DNA of 64,000 nt from Xanthobacteraceae bacterium (GTDB lineage Bacteria > Pseudomonadota > Alphaproteobacteria > Rhizobiales > Xanthobacteraceae): positions 124,001 to 188,000 of the forward strand of contig SCUB01000007.1 in NCBI GenBank assembly GCA_004297465.1, written 5' to 3'. Positions 36,362 to 44,818 of this stretch are shown in pieces. Position 1 is the first letter of the stretch. Each line of letters opens with the position of its first letter. Both the position numbers and the translations under genes were made by a program. The notes under the pieces were generated by a model. That model made no database searches, was not told the DNA's origin, and saw nothing but the letters and a program-made list of their open reading frames with translations.

Positions 36362-36380
36362 TAATGAATAATTCTCATTA
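36362..36380. promoter_or_regulatory. candidate LysR-type operator in the SDR/LysR divergent region
   Basis: The arms TAATGA and TCATTA, perfect complements, flank ATAATTC, giving a T-N11-A core. LysR-type regulators bind such sites in divergent promoters. The 8-mer ATTCATTA also appears downstream of the lysR gene, ahead of the gallate operon. Confidence 0.5.
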
Positions 36381-36442
36381 AAATAAAACCTCCCGCAGGG
36401 CCTGATCCTCCAGCGTCCGCAGGGACCCGTCGGAGAAGCATC

Positions 36443-37351
36443 ATGCGGGTGGATTTCCTTGGCCTCCAGGCCTTCGTCAGCATTGCTGACCGCGGCTCGT
36501 TCCTCAAGGCCGCCGCCTATCTGAACCTGTCGCAGACCGCGCTCAGCCATCGCATGCGCAAGCTGGAGAACGACCTCGGCATCAAGCTCCTGTCGCGCAC
36601 TACGCGGCAGGTGGCGCTGACGCCGGCGGGGCTTGAGCTGTTGCCGCGCCTGCGCCGCGCCATGGACGAACTGACCGAGCAGTGCGAACGCATCCGCGAG
36701 CAGGCCAGGCGGCAGCAGGAGCGCGTCGCCATCGGCTGCCTGCCGACGCTGGCGGTGTGCCATCTGCCCGAGGTGCTGCGCCAGTTCGGCGAGCTGCATC
36801 CGGGCGTCGGCGTCAAGGTCTACGACAACTCGGTGACCGAGATCGCCCATCTGGTGGAAGCCGGCATGGTGGAATTCGGCCTCACCATCACCGCGACCAA
36901 CGTCAGCGACCTGGAGATCAAGCCGCTGGTCAAGGAGGCCTTCGTGCTGCTCAGTCCGCCCGGCCACCGCTTCGCCCGGATGAAGTCGATCGACTGGAGC
37001 CAACTGGCCGGCGAGCCGATGATCCGCATCAGCCCGCAGGCCGGCAACCGCGCGCTGATCGACGACGCGCTCGGCAACCGCCGCGAGCTTCTGAACTGGC
37101 ATTACGAGGTCCAGCACATCCAGTCGGCGATCAGCCTGGTGCAGGCCGGCGTCGGGCTGACCATCATGCCCCGCCTCGCCGCCGACCTGCCCGGCGCCGA
37201 ACAGCTCGCGGTGACGGGGCTGCGCAATCCCGGCATCACCCGCACGCTCGGCGTCATCAGCCGGCGCGGGCTGCCGCTGTCGCCCGCCGCCGAGACGCTG
37301 CTCGGGCTGATCCGTGTCCGGCTCGGCGCGGCGCGCAGGCGCAAGGCCTGA
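36443..37351 (+). CDS. LysR-type transcriptional regulator
   Basis: This 302-residue protein has an N-terminal winged helix-turn-helix (LQAFVSIADRGSFLKAAAYLNLSQTALSHRMRKLENDLG, residues 6-45) and a periplasmic-binding-like effector domain (ERVAIGCLPTLAVCHLPEVL, VQAGVGLTIMPRLAA). GGAGAAGC precedes the ATG. It lies between the SDR-GST-GST operon, transcribed the other way, and the gallate operon, same direction, and could control both. The effector is unknown. Confidence 0.9.
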   Translation: MRVDFLGLQAFVSIADRGSFLKAAAYLNLSQTALSHRMRKLENDLGIKLLSRTTRQVALTPAGLELLPRLRRAMDELTEQCERIREQARRQQERVAIGCLPTLAVCHLPEVLRQFGELHPGVGVKVYDNSVTEIAHLVEAGMVEFGLTITATNVSDLEIKPLVKEAFVLLSPPGHRFARMKSIDWSQLAGEPMIRISPQAGNRALIDDALGNRRELLNWHYEVQHIQSAISLVQAGVGLTIMPRLAADLPGAEQLAVTGLRNPGITRTLGVISRRGLPLSPAAETLLGLIRVRLGAARRRKA

Positions 37352-37364
37352 CCACCTGATTCCG

Positions 37365-37410
37365 ATTCATTAATTCTGGCATTCATATCATTTGATTCAT
37401 GAGAGTGGCG
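37365..37410. promoter_or_regulatory. AT-rich candidate operator ahead of the gallate operon
   Basis: ATTCATTAATTC is followed by ATTCATATCATTTGATTCAT, giving several overlapping ATTCAT/ATGAAT half-sites in an otherwise GC-rich sequence. It shares ATTCATTA with the palindrome at 36362-36380, which suggests the same LysR protein acts at both. Confidence 0.4.
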
Positions 37411-37451
37411 GGTCTTGGCTATGGGGGTTCCCTAGGCCAGAGGATGCCGCC

Positions 37452-38309
37452 ATGAGCGCCGCCAGTTCCCCCATCGCACCAGCCGTCGCGCTGATCGGCT
37501 ATGGCGAGGTCGGCAAGATTTTCGCGCGCGACTTTCTCGCCCATGGCGCCCGCGGCGTCGCCGCCTACGACATCCTGTTCGAGGATGGCACCGCCGGCGC
37601 GGCGATGATCGCGCATGCGCGGGACGCGGGCGTCAAAGCGGCCGCCACGCCTGCCGAGGCCACGCGCGGCGCGGACGTGGTGGTTTCCGCCGTCACCGCC
37701 AGCGCCGTGCTCGACGTGGCGCGCGAGGCCGCCGGCTACCTCGTGCCCGGCCAGATGTTCCTCGACATCAATTCCGCCTCGCCCGCCACCAAGCGGCAGG
37801 CCGCCAGCCTCGTCACGGCGACCGGCGCCTCCTATATCGAATGCGCGGTGATGGCGCCGGTGCCCGGCCCCGGCCTTGGCGTGCCGATCCTGGCCGGCGG
37901 GCCCGATGCCGCTCGCGCCTGCGCTCTGCTCAACGGCTGCGGCATGAACATGCGCGCGGTTGCCACCGATTACGGCCGCGCCTCGGCCATGAAGCTGTCG
38001 CGCAGCATCATCATCAAGGGTCTGGAGGCGCTGCTGATCGACTGCGCCAGCGCGGCGCGCGCCTGGGACGTCGAGAACGAGGTGTTCGCGAGTCTCACGC
38101 AGTCGTTCCCCTCGATCGATTTCGCCGCGCTCGCCGAGGCCATGGCGGCCCGTGTCCGCGAGCACGGGCTGCGCCGCGCCGCCGAGATGCGCGAGGCGGC
38201 CGAGATGCTGGCCGATCTCGGGCTCGACAATTCGCTGGCCCGCGCCGTCGCCGACGCCCAGCAGCGTGGCGCGGCGGCAAGGCCGGCGCATCAACCGCAG
38301 GAGGCCTGA
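37452..38309 (+). CDS. NAD(P)-binding oxidoreductase with DUF1932 domain
   Basis: This 285-residue protein has a 6-phosphogluconate / 3-hydroxyisobutyrate dehydrogenase-like fold with the Rossmann loop ALIGYGEVGKIFARDF, a substrate-binding stretch DINSASPATK, and a C-terminal DUF1932 helical domain (YGRASAMKLSRSIIIKGLEALLIDC with the catalytic-type Lys). It heads the gallate operon, three bases before galD. Gallate catabolism as known needs no such enzyme, and this is not LigC (which is Gfo/Idh-type), so its reaction is open. Confidence 0.8.
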   Translation: MSAASSPIAPAVALIGYGEVGKIFARDFLAHGARGVAAYDILFEDGTAGAAMIAHARDAGVKAAATPAEATRGADVVVSAVTASAVLDVAREAAGYLVPGQMFLDINSASPATKRQAASLVTATGASYIECAVMAPVPGPGLGVPILAGGPDAARACALLNGCGMNMRAVATDYGRASAMKLSRSIIIKGLEALLIDCASAARAWDVENEVFASLTQSFPSIDFAALAEAMAARVREHGLRRAAEMREAAEMLADLGLDNSLARAVADAQQRGAAARPAHQPQEA

Positions 38310-38312
38310 ACG

Positions 38313-39413
38313 ATGCAACAGGCGATCCGCTGCATGATGATGCGGGGCGGCACCTCGAAGGGTGCCTATTTCCTCGCCGACGACCTGCCCCCCGACCCGG
38401 CCGCGCGCGACCGCATCCTGCTCGCCGCGCTCGGCTCGCCCGACCCGCGCCAGATCGACGGCATCGGCGGCGCCCATCCGCTCACCAGCAAGGTCGCCAT
38501 CGTCTCGCGCTCGTCGGCGCCAACCTGCGACATCGACTTCCTGTTCGCGCAGGTCAACGTCGACAAGCCCGTGGTCGACACCACGCCCAACTGCGGCAAC
38601 ATCCTGTCCGGCGTCGGCCCGTTCGCGATCGAGCGCGGACTGGTCAAGGCCGCGCGCGGCGAGACGCGGGTGCGCGTGCGCACGCTCAACACCGGCACGG
38701 TGGCCGATCTCCTGATCCAGACCCCCGACGGCGAGGTCGCTTACGACGGCGGCACCCGCATCGACGGCGTGCCGGGCACCGCCGCGCCGATCGCCATCGG
38801 CTTTCTCGACGCCGCCGGCTCGGTATGCGGCGCGCTGTTGCCGACCGGCCGCGCCATCGACCGCGTCGCCGGCGTCGACGCCACCCTGATCGACAACGGC
38901 ATGCCATGCGTGGTGCTGGCGGCATCGGCGGTCGGCCGCAGCGGCCACGAGCCGCGCGACGTGCTCGACAAGGACACCGCGCTCAAGGCCCGGCTGGAGG
39001 AAATCCGGCTGGCCGCCGGCCCTTTGATGAACCTCGGCGACGTCGGTTCCAAGGTGGTGCCGAAGATGATCCTGGTGGCGCCGCCGGCCGCCGGCGGAGC
39101 CATCGCCACCCGCAGCTTCATTCCGCACGAATGCCACAACGCCATCGGCGTGTTCGCCGCGGTGACCGTCGGCACCGCCTGCGTGCTGCCAGGTTCGCCC
39201 GCGCACGCGCTAGCGCGATTGCCCGGCGACGCGGTCAAGATGCTCGCGATCGAACATCCCACCGGCGCGTTCGAGGTGCGCCTCGAACTCGACCCGTCCG
39301 GCACAACGGTGCGGCGCGCCGCGCTGGTGCGCACCGCGCGCCTGTTGTTCGACGGCCAGGTCTACGTGCCGCGCGCCGCATTGGCGCCCGATGCCGCCGT
39401 CGCCGCCGAATAG
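38313..39413 (+). CDS. galD: 4-oxalomesaconate tautomerase (PrpF family)
   Basis: This 366-residue PrpF-type isomerase opens with MMMRGGTSKGAYFLADDLP and has IDGIGGAHPLTSKVA, VDTTPNCGNILSGVGPFAIE (active-site Cys region) and IPHECHNAIGVFAAVT. GalD of Pseudomonas converts keto 4-oxalomesaconate from gallate cleavage to its enol form. The position next to galB, the aldolase and the dioxygenase strongly supports this over methylaconitate isomerase. Confidence 0.9.
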   Translation: MQQAIRCMMMRGGTSKGAYFLADDLPPDPAARDRILLAALGSPDPRQIDGIGGAHPLTSKVAIVSRSSAPTCDIDFLFAQVNVDKPVVDTTPNCGNILSGVGPFAIERGLVKAARGETRVRVRTLNTGTVADLLIQTPDGEVAYDGGTRIDGVPGTAAPIAIGFLDAAGSVCGALLPTGRAIDRVAGVDATLIDNGMPCVVLAASAVGRSGHEPRDVLDKDTALKARLEEIRLAAGPLMNLGDVGSKVVPKMILVAPPAAGGAIATRSFIPHECHNAIGVFAAVTVGTACVLPGSPAHALARLPGDAVKMLAIEHPTGAFEVRLELDPSGTTVRRAALVRTARLLFDGQVYVPRAALAPDAAVAAE

Positions 39414-39455
39414 ATTTGGCCGAATAGATTTTGAGAGACTGAACAGGAGTTGCTT

Positions 39456-40172
39456 ATGTCGAAATCCGCCCTCGTCATCACCGCCCATCCCGGTGATTTT
39501 GTCTGGCGCGCCGGCGGCGCCATCGCCCTGCACGCGCGGAAGGGCTATCGCGTCAGGATCGTCTGCCTCGCCTATGGCGAGCGCGGCGAGAGCCAGTGGG
39601 CGTGGAAGGTGCCGGGCACCACGCTCGAGGCGGTCAAGGCGCAGCGCCGCGACGAGGCGATGGCCGCCGCCGGCCTGCTCGGCGCCGAGATCGAGTTCTT
39701 CGACGCTGGCGATTATCCCTTGCGCGTGACCGAGGCGATGCTGGAGCGGGTGGTCGACATCTACCGCGAGACCAAGCCTGCCTTCGTGCTGACCCATGCG
39801 CTGGAAGACCCCTACAACGTCGATCATCCGGAAGCCGCGCGTTTTGCCCAGGAGGCGCGCATCATCGCCCAGGCCGCCGGCCACAAGCCGAACCCGGGTC
39901 ATGCCTACACCGCGCCGCCGGTGTTCCTGTTCGAGCCGCACCAGCCCGAGCAGTGCAACTTCAAGCCCAACGTCATCCTCAACATCGACGACGTGTGGGA
40001 ACAAAAGCGCAAGGCGTTCGAGATCCTGAGCGCGCAGAAGCATTTGTGGGACTATTATACGCGCGTCGCGCTCAACCGCGGCATGCAGGGCGGCCGCAAC
40101 TCGGGCCGCGCCATGACCTATGGCGAGGCCTATCAGCGGCTGTTCCCGATGGTGGTGGAGGAACTGGCATGA
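39456..40172 (+). CDS. galB: 4-oxalomesaconate hydratase (PIG-L family)
   Basis: This 238-residue zinc protein of the PIG-L/LmbE fold has metal-loop sequences near the start ([14 protein letters not shown], with AHPGD in place of the usual AHPDD) and [12 protein letters not shown] in the middle. GalB hydrates enol 4-oxalomesaconate to 4-carboxy-4-hydroxy-2-oxoadipate, unlike most of the family, which are deacetylases. CAGGAG lies six bases before the ATG. The stop overlaps the next start by ATGA. Confidence 0.9.
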   Translation: MSKSALVITAHPGDFVWRAGGAIALHARKGYRVRIVCLAYGERGESQWAWKVPGTTLEAVKAQRRDEAMAAAGLLGAEIEFFDAGDYPLRVTEAMLERVVDIYRETKPAFVLTHALEDPYNVDHPEAARFAQEARIIAQAAGHKPNPGHAYTAPPVFLFEPHQPEQCNFKPNVILNIDDVWEQKRKAFEILSAQKHLWDYYTRVALNRGMQGGRNSGRAMTYGEAYQRLFPMVVEELA

Positions 40173-40861
40173 AACCGGTCTGCATCCGCAACATCCCGCG
40201 CGCGCCGCACGACATCGTGACGGCGTTCGCCGCCTACGGCGTCGCCACCGTGCATGAGGCGATGGGGCGCGTCGGCCTGATGAAGCCCTACATGCGCCCG
40301 GCCTGGCCCGGCGCGCAGGTTTCCGGCAGCGCGGTGACCGTGCTGGCGCAGCCGGGCGACAACTGGATGCTGCATGTCGCGGTCGAGCAGTGCCGGTCCG
40401 GCGACGTGCTGGTGGTGGCCTGCACCGCCGACAGCACCGACGGCATGTTCGGCGACCTGCTCGCCACCTCGCTGCAGGCGCGCGGCGTGCGCGGCCTCGT
40501 CATCGACGCCGGCTGCCGCGACGTGCGCGAATTGCAGGAGATGGGCTTTCCGGTGTGGTCGCGCGCGATCTCCGCCAAGGGCACCGTCAAGGCGACATTG
40601 GGCTCGGTCAATATCCCGGTGGTGTGCGCCGGCGCGCTGGTCAATCCCGGCGACGTCATCGTCGCCGACGACGACGGCGTCGTGGTGTGCCCGCGCGCCG
40701 AGGCCGAGAGCGCGCTCAAGGCGGCGCAGGCGCGCCATGCCAACGAGATCAAGAAACGCAAGCGGCTCGCCGCCGGCGAACTCGGCCTCGACATCTATTC
40801 CATGCGCGAGGCGCTGGCCAAGGCCGGCCTCGTCTATCTCGATCATCCCGAACAGAGCTGA
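40169..40861 (+). CDS. galC: 4-carboxy-4-hydroxy-2-oxoadipate aldolase (RraA-like)
   Basis: This 230-residue RraA-fold protein has [45 protein letters not shown] (metal-binding Asp region) and [20 protein letters not shown], the usual HMG/CHA aldolase signature. It splits 4-carboxy-4-hydroxy-2-oxoadipate into pyruvate and oxaloacetate. It is translationally coupled to galB and followed 41 bases on by the dioxygenase. Confidence 0.9.
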   Translation: MKPVCIRNIPRAPHDIVTAFAAYGVATVHEAMGRVGLMKPYMRPAWPGAQVSGSAVTVLAQPGDNWMLHVAVEQCRSGDVLVVACTADSTDGMFGDLLATSLQARGVRGLVIDAGCRDVRELQEMGFPVWSRAISAKGTVKATLGSVNIPVVCAGALVNPGDVIVADDDGVVVCPRAEAESALKAAQARHANEIKKRKRLAAGELGLDIYSMREALAKAGLVYLDHPEQS

Positions 40862-40902
40862 CAACTTTTCGCGCGCGAGACAAAGCGCGCCCGGAGGACC
40901 CC

Positions 40903-42198
40903 ATGGCCAGAATCATCGGTGCAATCGCCACCTCGCACACCCCGACCATCGGTTTTGCCTACGACCGCAACAAGCAGGACGATCCGGTCTGGGCGCCGAT
41001 CTTCGAGGCCTACAAGCCGATCCAGCGCTGGCTCGACGATAAGAAGCCCGACGTGTTCTTCCTGATCTACAACGATCACGTCACCTCGTTCTTCTTCGAT
41101 CATTACTCGGCGTTCGCGCTCGGCATCGCCGACCAATACGAGATCGCCGACGAGGGCGGCGGCAAGCGCGACCTGCCGCCGGTGAAAAATCACGCCGGCC
41201 TTGCCCATCACATCGGCGCCTCCCTGGTCGCCGACGAATTCGACATGGCGTTCTTCCAGGACAGGCCGCTCGACCATGGCTGCCTGTCGCCGCTCTCGAT
41301 CCTGGTGCCGCACAAGCCGGACTGGCCGGTCAAGGTGATCCCGCTCCAGGTCGGCGTGCTGCAGTTCCCGATCCCGTCGGCGGCGCGCTGCTACAAGCTC
41401 GGCCAGTCGCTGCGCCGCGCCATCGAAAGCTATCCGGAAGACCTCTCGGTCGCCATCATCGCCACCGGCGGACTGTCGCATCAGGTCCACGGCGAGCGCG
41501 CCGGCTTCAACAACCCCGCCTGGGACGACGAGTTCCTGTCGCTGATCGAGAAGGATCCGGTGCGGCTGACCGAGATGACGCTGGCCGAATTCGCCACGCT
41601 GGGCGGCATGGAGGGCGCCGAGGTCATCATGTGGCTGGTGATGCGCGGCGCGATGTCGGGCAACATCCGTAAATTGCACCAGAGCTACTACCTGCCGTCG
41701 ATGACCGGCATCGCCACCGCGATCTACGAGAACGACGCCGAGCCGCCGTCGGCTGCGGCCGTCGCCGCGCGCAACGCGCACATCAACCGCCAGCTTGCCG
41801 GCGCCGACAAGCTCGAAGGCACCTACCCGTTCACGCTGGCGCGCAGCGTCAAGGGCTATCGCCTCAACAAGTTCCTGCACCGCATGATCGACCCGGCGCA
41901 CCGCGAGCGCTTCCGCCGCGAGCCGGAGCCGCTGTTCGCCGAATTCAACCTGAGCGAGGAGGAGCGCGACATGATCCGGCGGCTCGACTGGCGCGCTCTG
42001 ATCCGCTATGGCGCCAGCTTCTTCATGCTGGAGAAGCTCGGCGCCGTGGTCGGCGTCTCCAACCTGCACATCTACGCGGCGATGCGCGGCCAGACGCTGG
42101 AGGAGTTCCAGAAGACTCGCAACGCGCCGGGCGCGCTGTATTCCGTCGCCGGCACCGACGCCAGGACGCTGAGCTGGGACAAACCGGCGGCGCAGTGA
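40903..42198 (+). CDS. galA: gallate dioxygenase (fused LigB-LigA extradiol enzyme)
   Basis: This 431-residue class III extradiol dioxygenase uses Fe(II) to open gallate (or protocatechuate) between C4 and C5. Residues 1-280 are LigB-like with iron ligands His12 (ATSHTPT), His59 (YNDHVTS) and a Glu in MEGAEVIMW, plus the acid/base His in GGLSHQVHGER. Residues about 310-420 are LigA-like (YRLNKFLHRMIDPAHRERF). This fused layout is that of GalA/DesB. GGAGG precedes the ATG. It is the last gene of the operon. Confidence 0.92.
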   Translation: MARIIGAIATSHTPTIGFAYDRNKQDDPVWAPIFEAYKPIQRWLDDKKPDVFFLIYNDHVTSFFFDHYSAFALGIADQYEIADEGGGKRDLPPVKNHAGLAHHIGASLVADEFDMAFFQDRPLDHGCLSPLSILVPHKPDWPVKVIPLQVGVLQFPIPSAARCYKLGQSLRRAIESYPEDLSVAIIATGGLSHQVHGERAGFNNPAWDDEFLSLIEKDPVRLTEMTLAEFATLGGMEGAEVIMWLVMRGAMSGNIRKLHQSYYLPSMTGIATAIYENDAEPPSAAAVAARNAHINRQLAGADKLEGTYPFTLARSVKGYRLNKFLHRMIDPAHRERFRREPEPLFAEFNLSEEERDMIRRLDWRALIRYGASFFMLEKLGAVVGVSNLHIYAAMRGQTLEEFQKTRNAPGALYSVAGTDARTLSWDKPAAQ

Positions 42199-42244
42199 GC
42201 ATCCCGCGCCGCCGGCCGCCGGTGGCCGGCGTCAGGCGCTGATG

Positions 42245-42658
42245 TCAGACGTTCTGGGCGCTGACATTGGCGCTGCCGTTGGCGCCCGCCGCGGCATCCG
42301 CCTTGGTTCCGGTTTTAGCGTTTGCAAACTGCGTGTAGGCGTCGAGCGCGTGGGTGGCATACATCGCCGAAGGGCCGGCGCCCATGTAGATCGCCATGCC
42401 GAGCGTTTCCATCACCTCGTCGCGGCTGGCGCCCTGATCGACCGCCGCCTTGGCATGGAAGGCAATGCAGTCATCGCAGCGCACGGCGACGCTGATGGCG
42501 AGCGCGATCAGTTCCTTGGTCTTGGTGTCGAGCACCCTGGGCTGCAGCGCGGCCTGGGCGATCGCCGAGAACGCCTTCATCACGTCGGGCGCGCCGCCGC
42601 GCATTTCGCGCAGCATGGCGCCAAGGTCCTTGGTCATTGCCGGCCAGTCCGTCTTCAT
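42245..42658 (-). CDS. carboxymuconolactone decarboxylase / AhpD-like protein
   Basis: This 137-residue protein has the AhpD-fold redox motif RCDDCIAFHAKAAVDQGAS with both Cys and the following His, then EVMETLGMAIYMGAGPSAMYA. Members are small thiol peroxidase-like or decarboxylase proteins. It is divergent from the ArsR-type gene (90-base gap), so the two may be coregulated. A C-terminal Ala/Asn-rich tail has no similarity. Confidence 0.85.
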   Translation of the reverse strand: MKTDWPAMTKDLGAMLREMRGGAPDVMKAFSAIAQAALQPRVLDTKTKELIALAISVAVRCDDCIAFHAKAAVDQGASRDEVMETLGMAIYMGAGPSAMYATHALDAYTQFANAKTGTKADAAAGANGSANVSAQNV

Positions 42659-42712
42659 TGCTTCGGCTCCTTGAAAGATTGCGACCCGGAGCGTTGCCGC
42701 CCCAACTCCTGC

Positions 42713-42741
42713 TTGACTTCTATATTAGCTTAATCTAATTT
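42713..42741 (+). promoter_or_regulatory. promoter with overlapping ArsR/BigR-type operator
   Basis: TTGACT (42713-42718) is a good -35 element. Around the expected -10 lies ATTAG (42724-42728) and CTAAT (42735-42739), an inverted repeat, only ten bases before the ArsR-type start. A repressor bound there would block its own transcription. Confidence 0.5.
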
Positions 42742-42748
42742 AGCAAGC

Positions 42749-43099
42749 ATGAATTTAGAGCATGCCGACATCGAGACCTTCGCCGCCAGCGCCTGCGACG
42801 CCGAGGCACTATTGAAGGCGCTCGCCAACCGCCATCGGCTGATGATCCTGTGTGAGTTGCACAAGGGCGAACGCTCGGTGAGCGCGCTGCAGAAGTCGGT
42901 CAGGCTGAGCCAGTCGGCCCTGTCGCAGCATCTTGCCCGCCTGCGCGCCGACAACCTGGTCGACACCAGGCGCGACGCGCAGACGATCTATTATTCGATC
43001 TCGCAATCGGCGGTCACCGACGTGATCTCCGTGCTCTACAACATCTATTGCGCGCCGCAGAAGCCGCGCGCAGCAGCCAGAAGGAAAGTTGTCCGATGA
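42749..43099 (+). CDS. ArsR/SmtB-family repressor, BigR/SqrR-like
   Basis: This 116-residue winged-helix protein (LLKALANRHRLMILCELHKGE, SQSALSQHLARLRADNLVDTRRDAQTIYYSI) has a Cys in LMILCEL and another in the C-terminal YNIYCAP, the two positions used by BigR/SqrR to sense sulfane sulfur through a disulfide or tetrasulfide bridge. It is followed without a gap (ATGA overlap) by a DUF2892 gene and a sulfide:quinone oxidoreductase, the expected targets. Confidence 0.87.
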   Translation: MNLEHADIETFAASACDAEALLKALANRHRLMILCELHKGERSVSALQKSVRLSQSALSQHLARLRADNLVDTRRDAQTIYYSISQSAVTDVISVLYNIYCAPQKPRAAARRKVVR

Positions 43100-43299
43100 G
43101 CATCGACCGCGCCGTTTTCGCCTTCGCCGGCATCGTCACTCTCGTCAGCCTCGCGCTGGCGCAACTGCACAGCATGCAGTGGCTGTGGCTGAACGCGTTC
43201 GTCGGCGCCAACATGCTGCAGGCCGCGTTCACCGGCTTCTGCCCGGTCGCGATGGTGCTGAAGAAGATGGGCTTGCGTCCGGGCGCGGCGTTCAACTGA
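43096..43299 (+). CDS. DUF2892 two-helix membrane protein
   Basis: This 67-residue protein has two membrane helices (FAFAGIVTLVSLALAQL and WLWLNAFVGANMLQAAF) and the conserved TGFCPVAMVLKKMG between helix 2 and the C-terminus, the YgaP-tail / DUF2892 pattern. It is usual in sulfur-oxidation operons controlled by BigR. Its ATG overlaps the repressor stop. Confidence 0.88.
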   Translation: MSIDRAVFAFAGIVTLVSLALAQLHSMQWLWLNAFVGANMLQAAFTGFCPVAMVLKKMGLRPGAAFN

Positions 43300-43414
43300 C
43301 GCCGGCTCCACGTCATCTGCCTCGCGACGACACCACCAAACCGCCTCGATGAGCAAGCCGCCGGCAAGAAGCGACACTCAACCATAATCAAAGCCGAACA
43401 GGGGAGAGAGAACC

Positions 43415-44713
43415 ATGGCCAAAATCGTGATCATTGGCGCCGGCATCGGCGGCGTACCGATGGCTTTCGAACTGCGTCACGCGCTGGGCCGGGATTCGGA
43501 GATCCTGGTGATCGCCGAGTCGCCATGGTTCCAGTTTGTCCCCTCCAATCCCTGGGTCGCGGTGCAATGGCGCAAGCCGGAAGACATCAAGGTCGACCTG
43601 CGCGAGGTGTTTCCCAAGCTCGGCATCCGCTTCTCCACGGCTGGCGTCAAACGCGTCGATCCGGACCGCAACGCGCTGGAGCTCAATGACGGCAGCACCG
43701 AGAGTTACGATTATCTCGTCATCGCCACCGGTCCCAAGCTCGCCTTCGACGAGATCGAGGGGCTCGGACCGCAGGCCGCCACGCAGTCGATCTGCCACGT
43801 CGATCATGCCGCCGGGGCATCGCAGCGCTGGACCGAATTCTGCAACAATCCCGGCCCGATGGTGGTCGGCGCCGTGCAGGGCGCCTCGTGCTTCGGACCG
43901 GCCTACGAATTCGCGCTGCTCGCCGTCACCGACCTGCGCAACCGCAAGATCCGCGACCGCGTGCCGATGACCTTCGTCACCTCGGAGCCCTATATCGGCC
44001 ATCTCGGCCTGGGCGGCGTCGGCGACACCAAGGGCCTGCTGGAATCGATCATGCGCGACCGCGACATCAAGTGGATCACCAACGCCAAGGTCGATCGCGT
44101 CACCGCCGAGGCGGTCGAGGTGACGGAACTCAACGACGACGGCTCGGTGAAACGCACCCACAAGCTGCCGTCGTCATTTACGATGTTCATCCCCGCGTTC
44201 CGCGGCGTCGACTGCCTGAAGGACGAAGCCGGCAAGTGGATCGAGGGCCTCGTCAACCCGCGCGGCTTCGTGCTGATCGACAGCACCCAGCGCAATCCGA
44301 AATACCGCAACGTGTTCGCGGTCGGCGTCTGCACCGCGATCCCGCCGGTCGAGCAGACCCCGGTTCCGGTCGGCGTGCCGAAAACCGGCTACATGATCGA
44401 ATCCATGGTCACGGCGACGGCCAACAACATCCGCGACCTCATCGCCGGCAAGGAGGCCCGCCATCAGCCGACCTGGAACGCGGTCTGCCTGGCCGACTTC
44501 GGCGATAGCGGCGTCGCCTTCATGGCGCTGCCGCAGATTCCGCCGCGCAACGTCAACTGGTCGGGCCAAGGCTACTGGGTGCACCTCGCCAAGGTGGCGT
44601 TCGAGAAATATTTCCTGCGCAAGGTGCGCGCCGGTTCGAGCGAACCTGGCTTCGAGAAATACATCATGAAGGTGATGGGCGTCGAGCGGCTGCGCGGCAC
44701 GGCACCGCGTTGA
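43415..44713 (+). CDS. sqr: sulfide:quinone oxidoreductase-type flavoprotein
   Basis: This 432-residue FAD protein (VIIGAGIGGVPMAFEL at the start, DYLVIATGPKL, VFAVGVCTAIPP) has Cys in NPWVAV-region neighbours, GASCFGPAYEF (redox Cys near 158) and VGVCTAIP. SQR oxidises sulfide and reduces quinone at the inner membrane; the C-terminal half (FEKYFLRKVRAGSSEPG) looks membrane-binding and amphipathic. GGGGAGAGAG precedes the ATG. Operon with the BigR-like repressor and the DUF2892 gene. Confidence 0.85.
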   Translation: MAKIVIIGAGIGGVPMAFELRHALGRDSEILVIAESPWFQFVPSNPWVAVQWRKPEDIKVDLREVFPKLGIRFSTAGVKRVDPDRNALELNDGSTESYDYLVIATGPKLAFDEIEGLGPQAATQSICHVDHAAGASQRWTEFCNNPGPMVVGAVQGASCFGPAYEFALLAVTDLRNRKIRDRVPMTFVTSEPYIGHLGLGGVGDTKGLLESIMRDRDIKWITNAKVDRVTAEAVEVTELNDDGSVKRTHKLPSSFTMFIPAFRGVDCLKDEAGKWIEGLVNPRGFVLIDSTQRNPKYRNVFAVGVCTAIPPVEQTPVPVGVPKTGYMIESMVTATANNIRDLIAGKEARHQPTWNAVCLADFGDSGVAFMALPQIPPRNVNWSGQGYWVHLAKVAFEKYFLRKVRAGSSEPGFEKYIMKVMGVERLRGTAPR

Positions 44714-44818
44714 TCCGGCCTCTTATCCCCGCTTCTTAACCTAGCGGCCGATCGGCTATTTTCCGCCCCGCCGTTCCCGGATAACTTGCCGTAAGTCAGG
44801 CAAGGGCGGAAATTTGGC

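Noticed and set aside
38313..39413. Methylaconitate (2-methylcitrate cycle) isomerase PrpF
   Set aside because: The fold is the same, but the neighbours galB, the aldolase and gallate dioxygenase point to 4-oxalomesaconate tautomerase.
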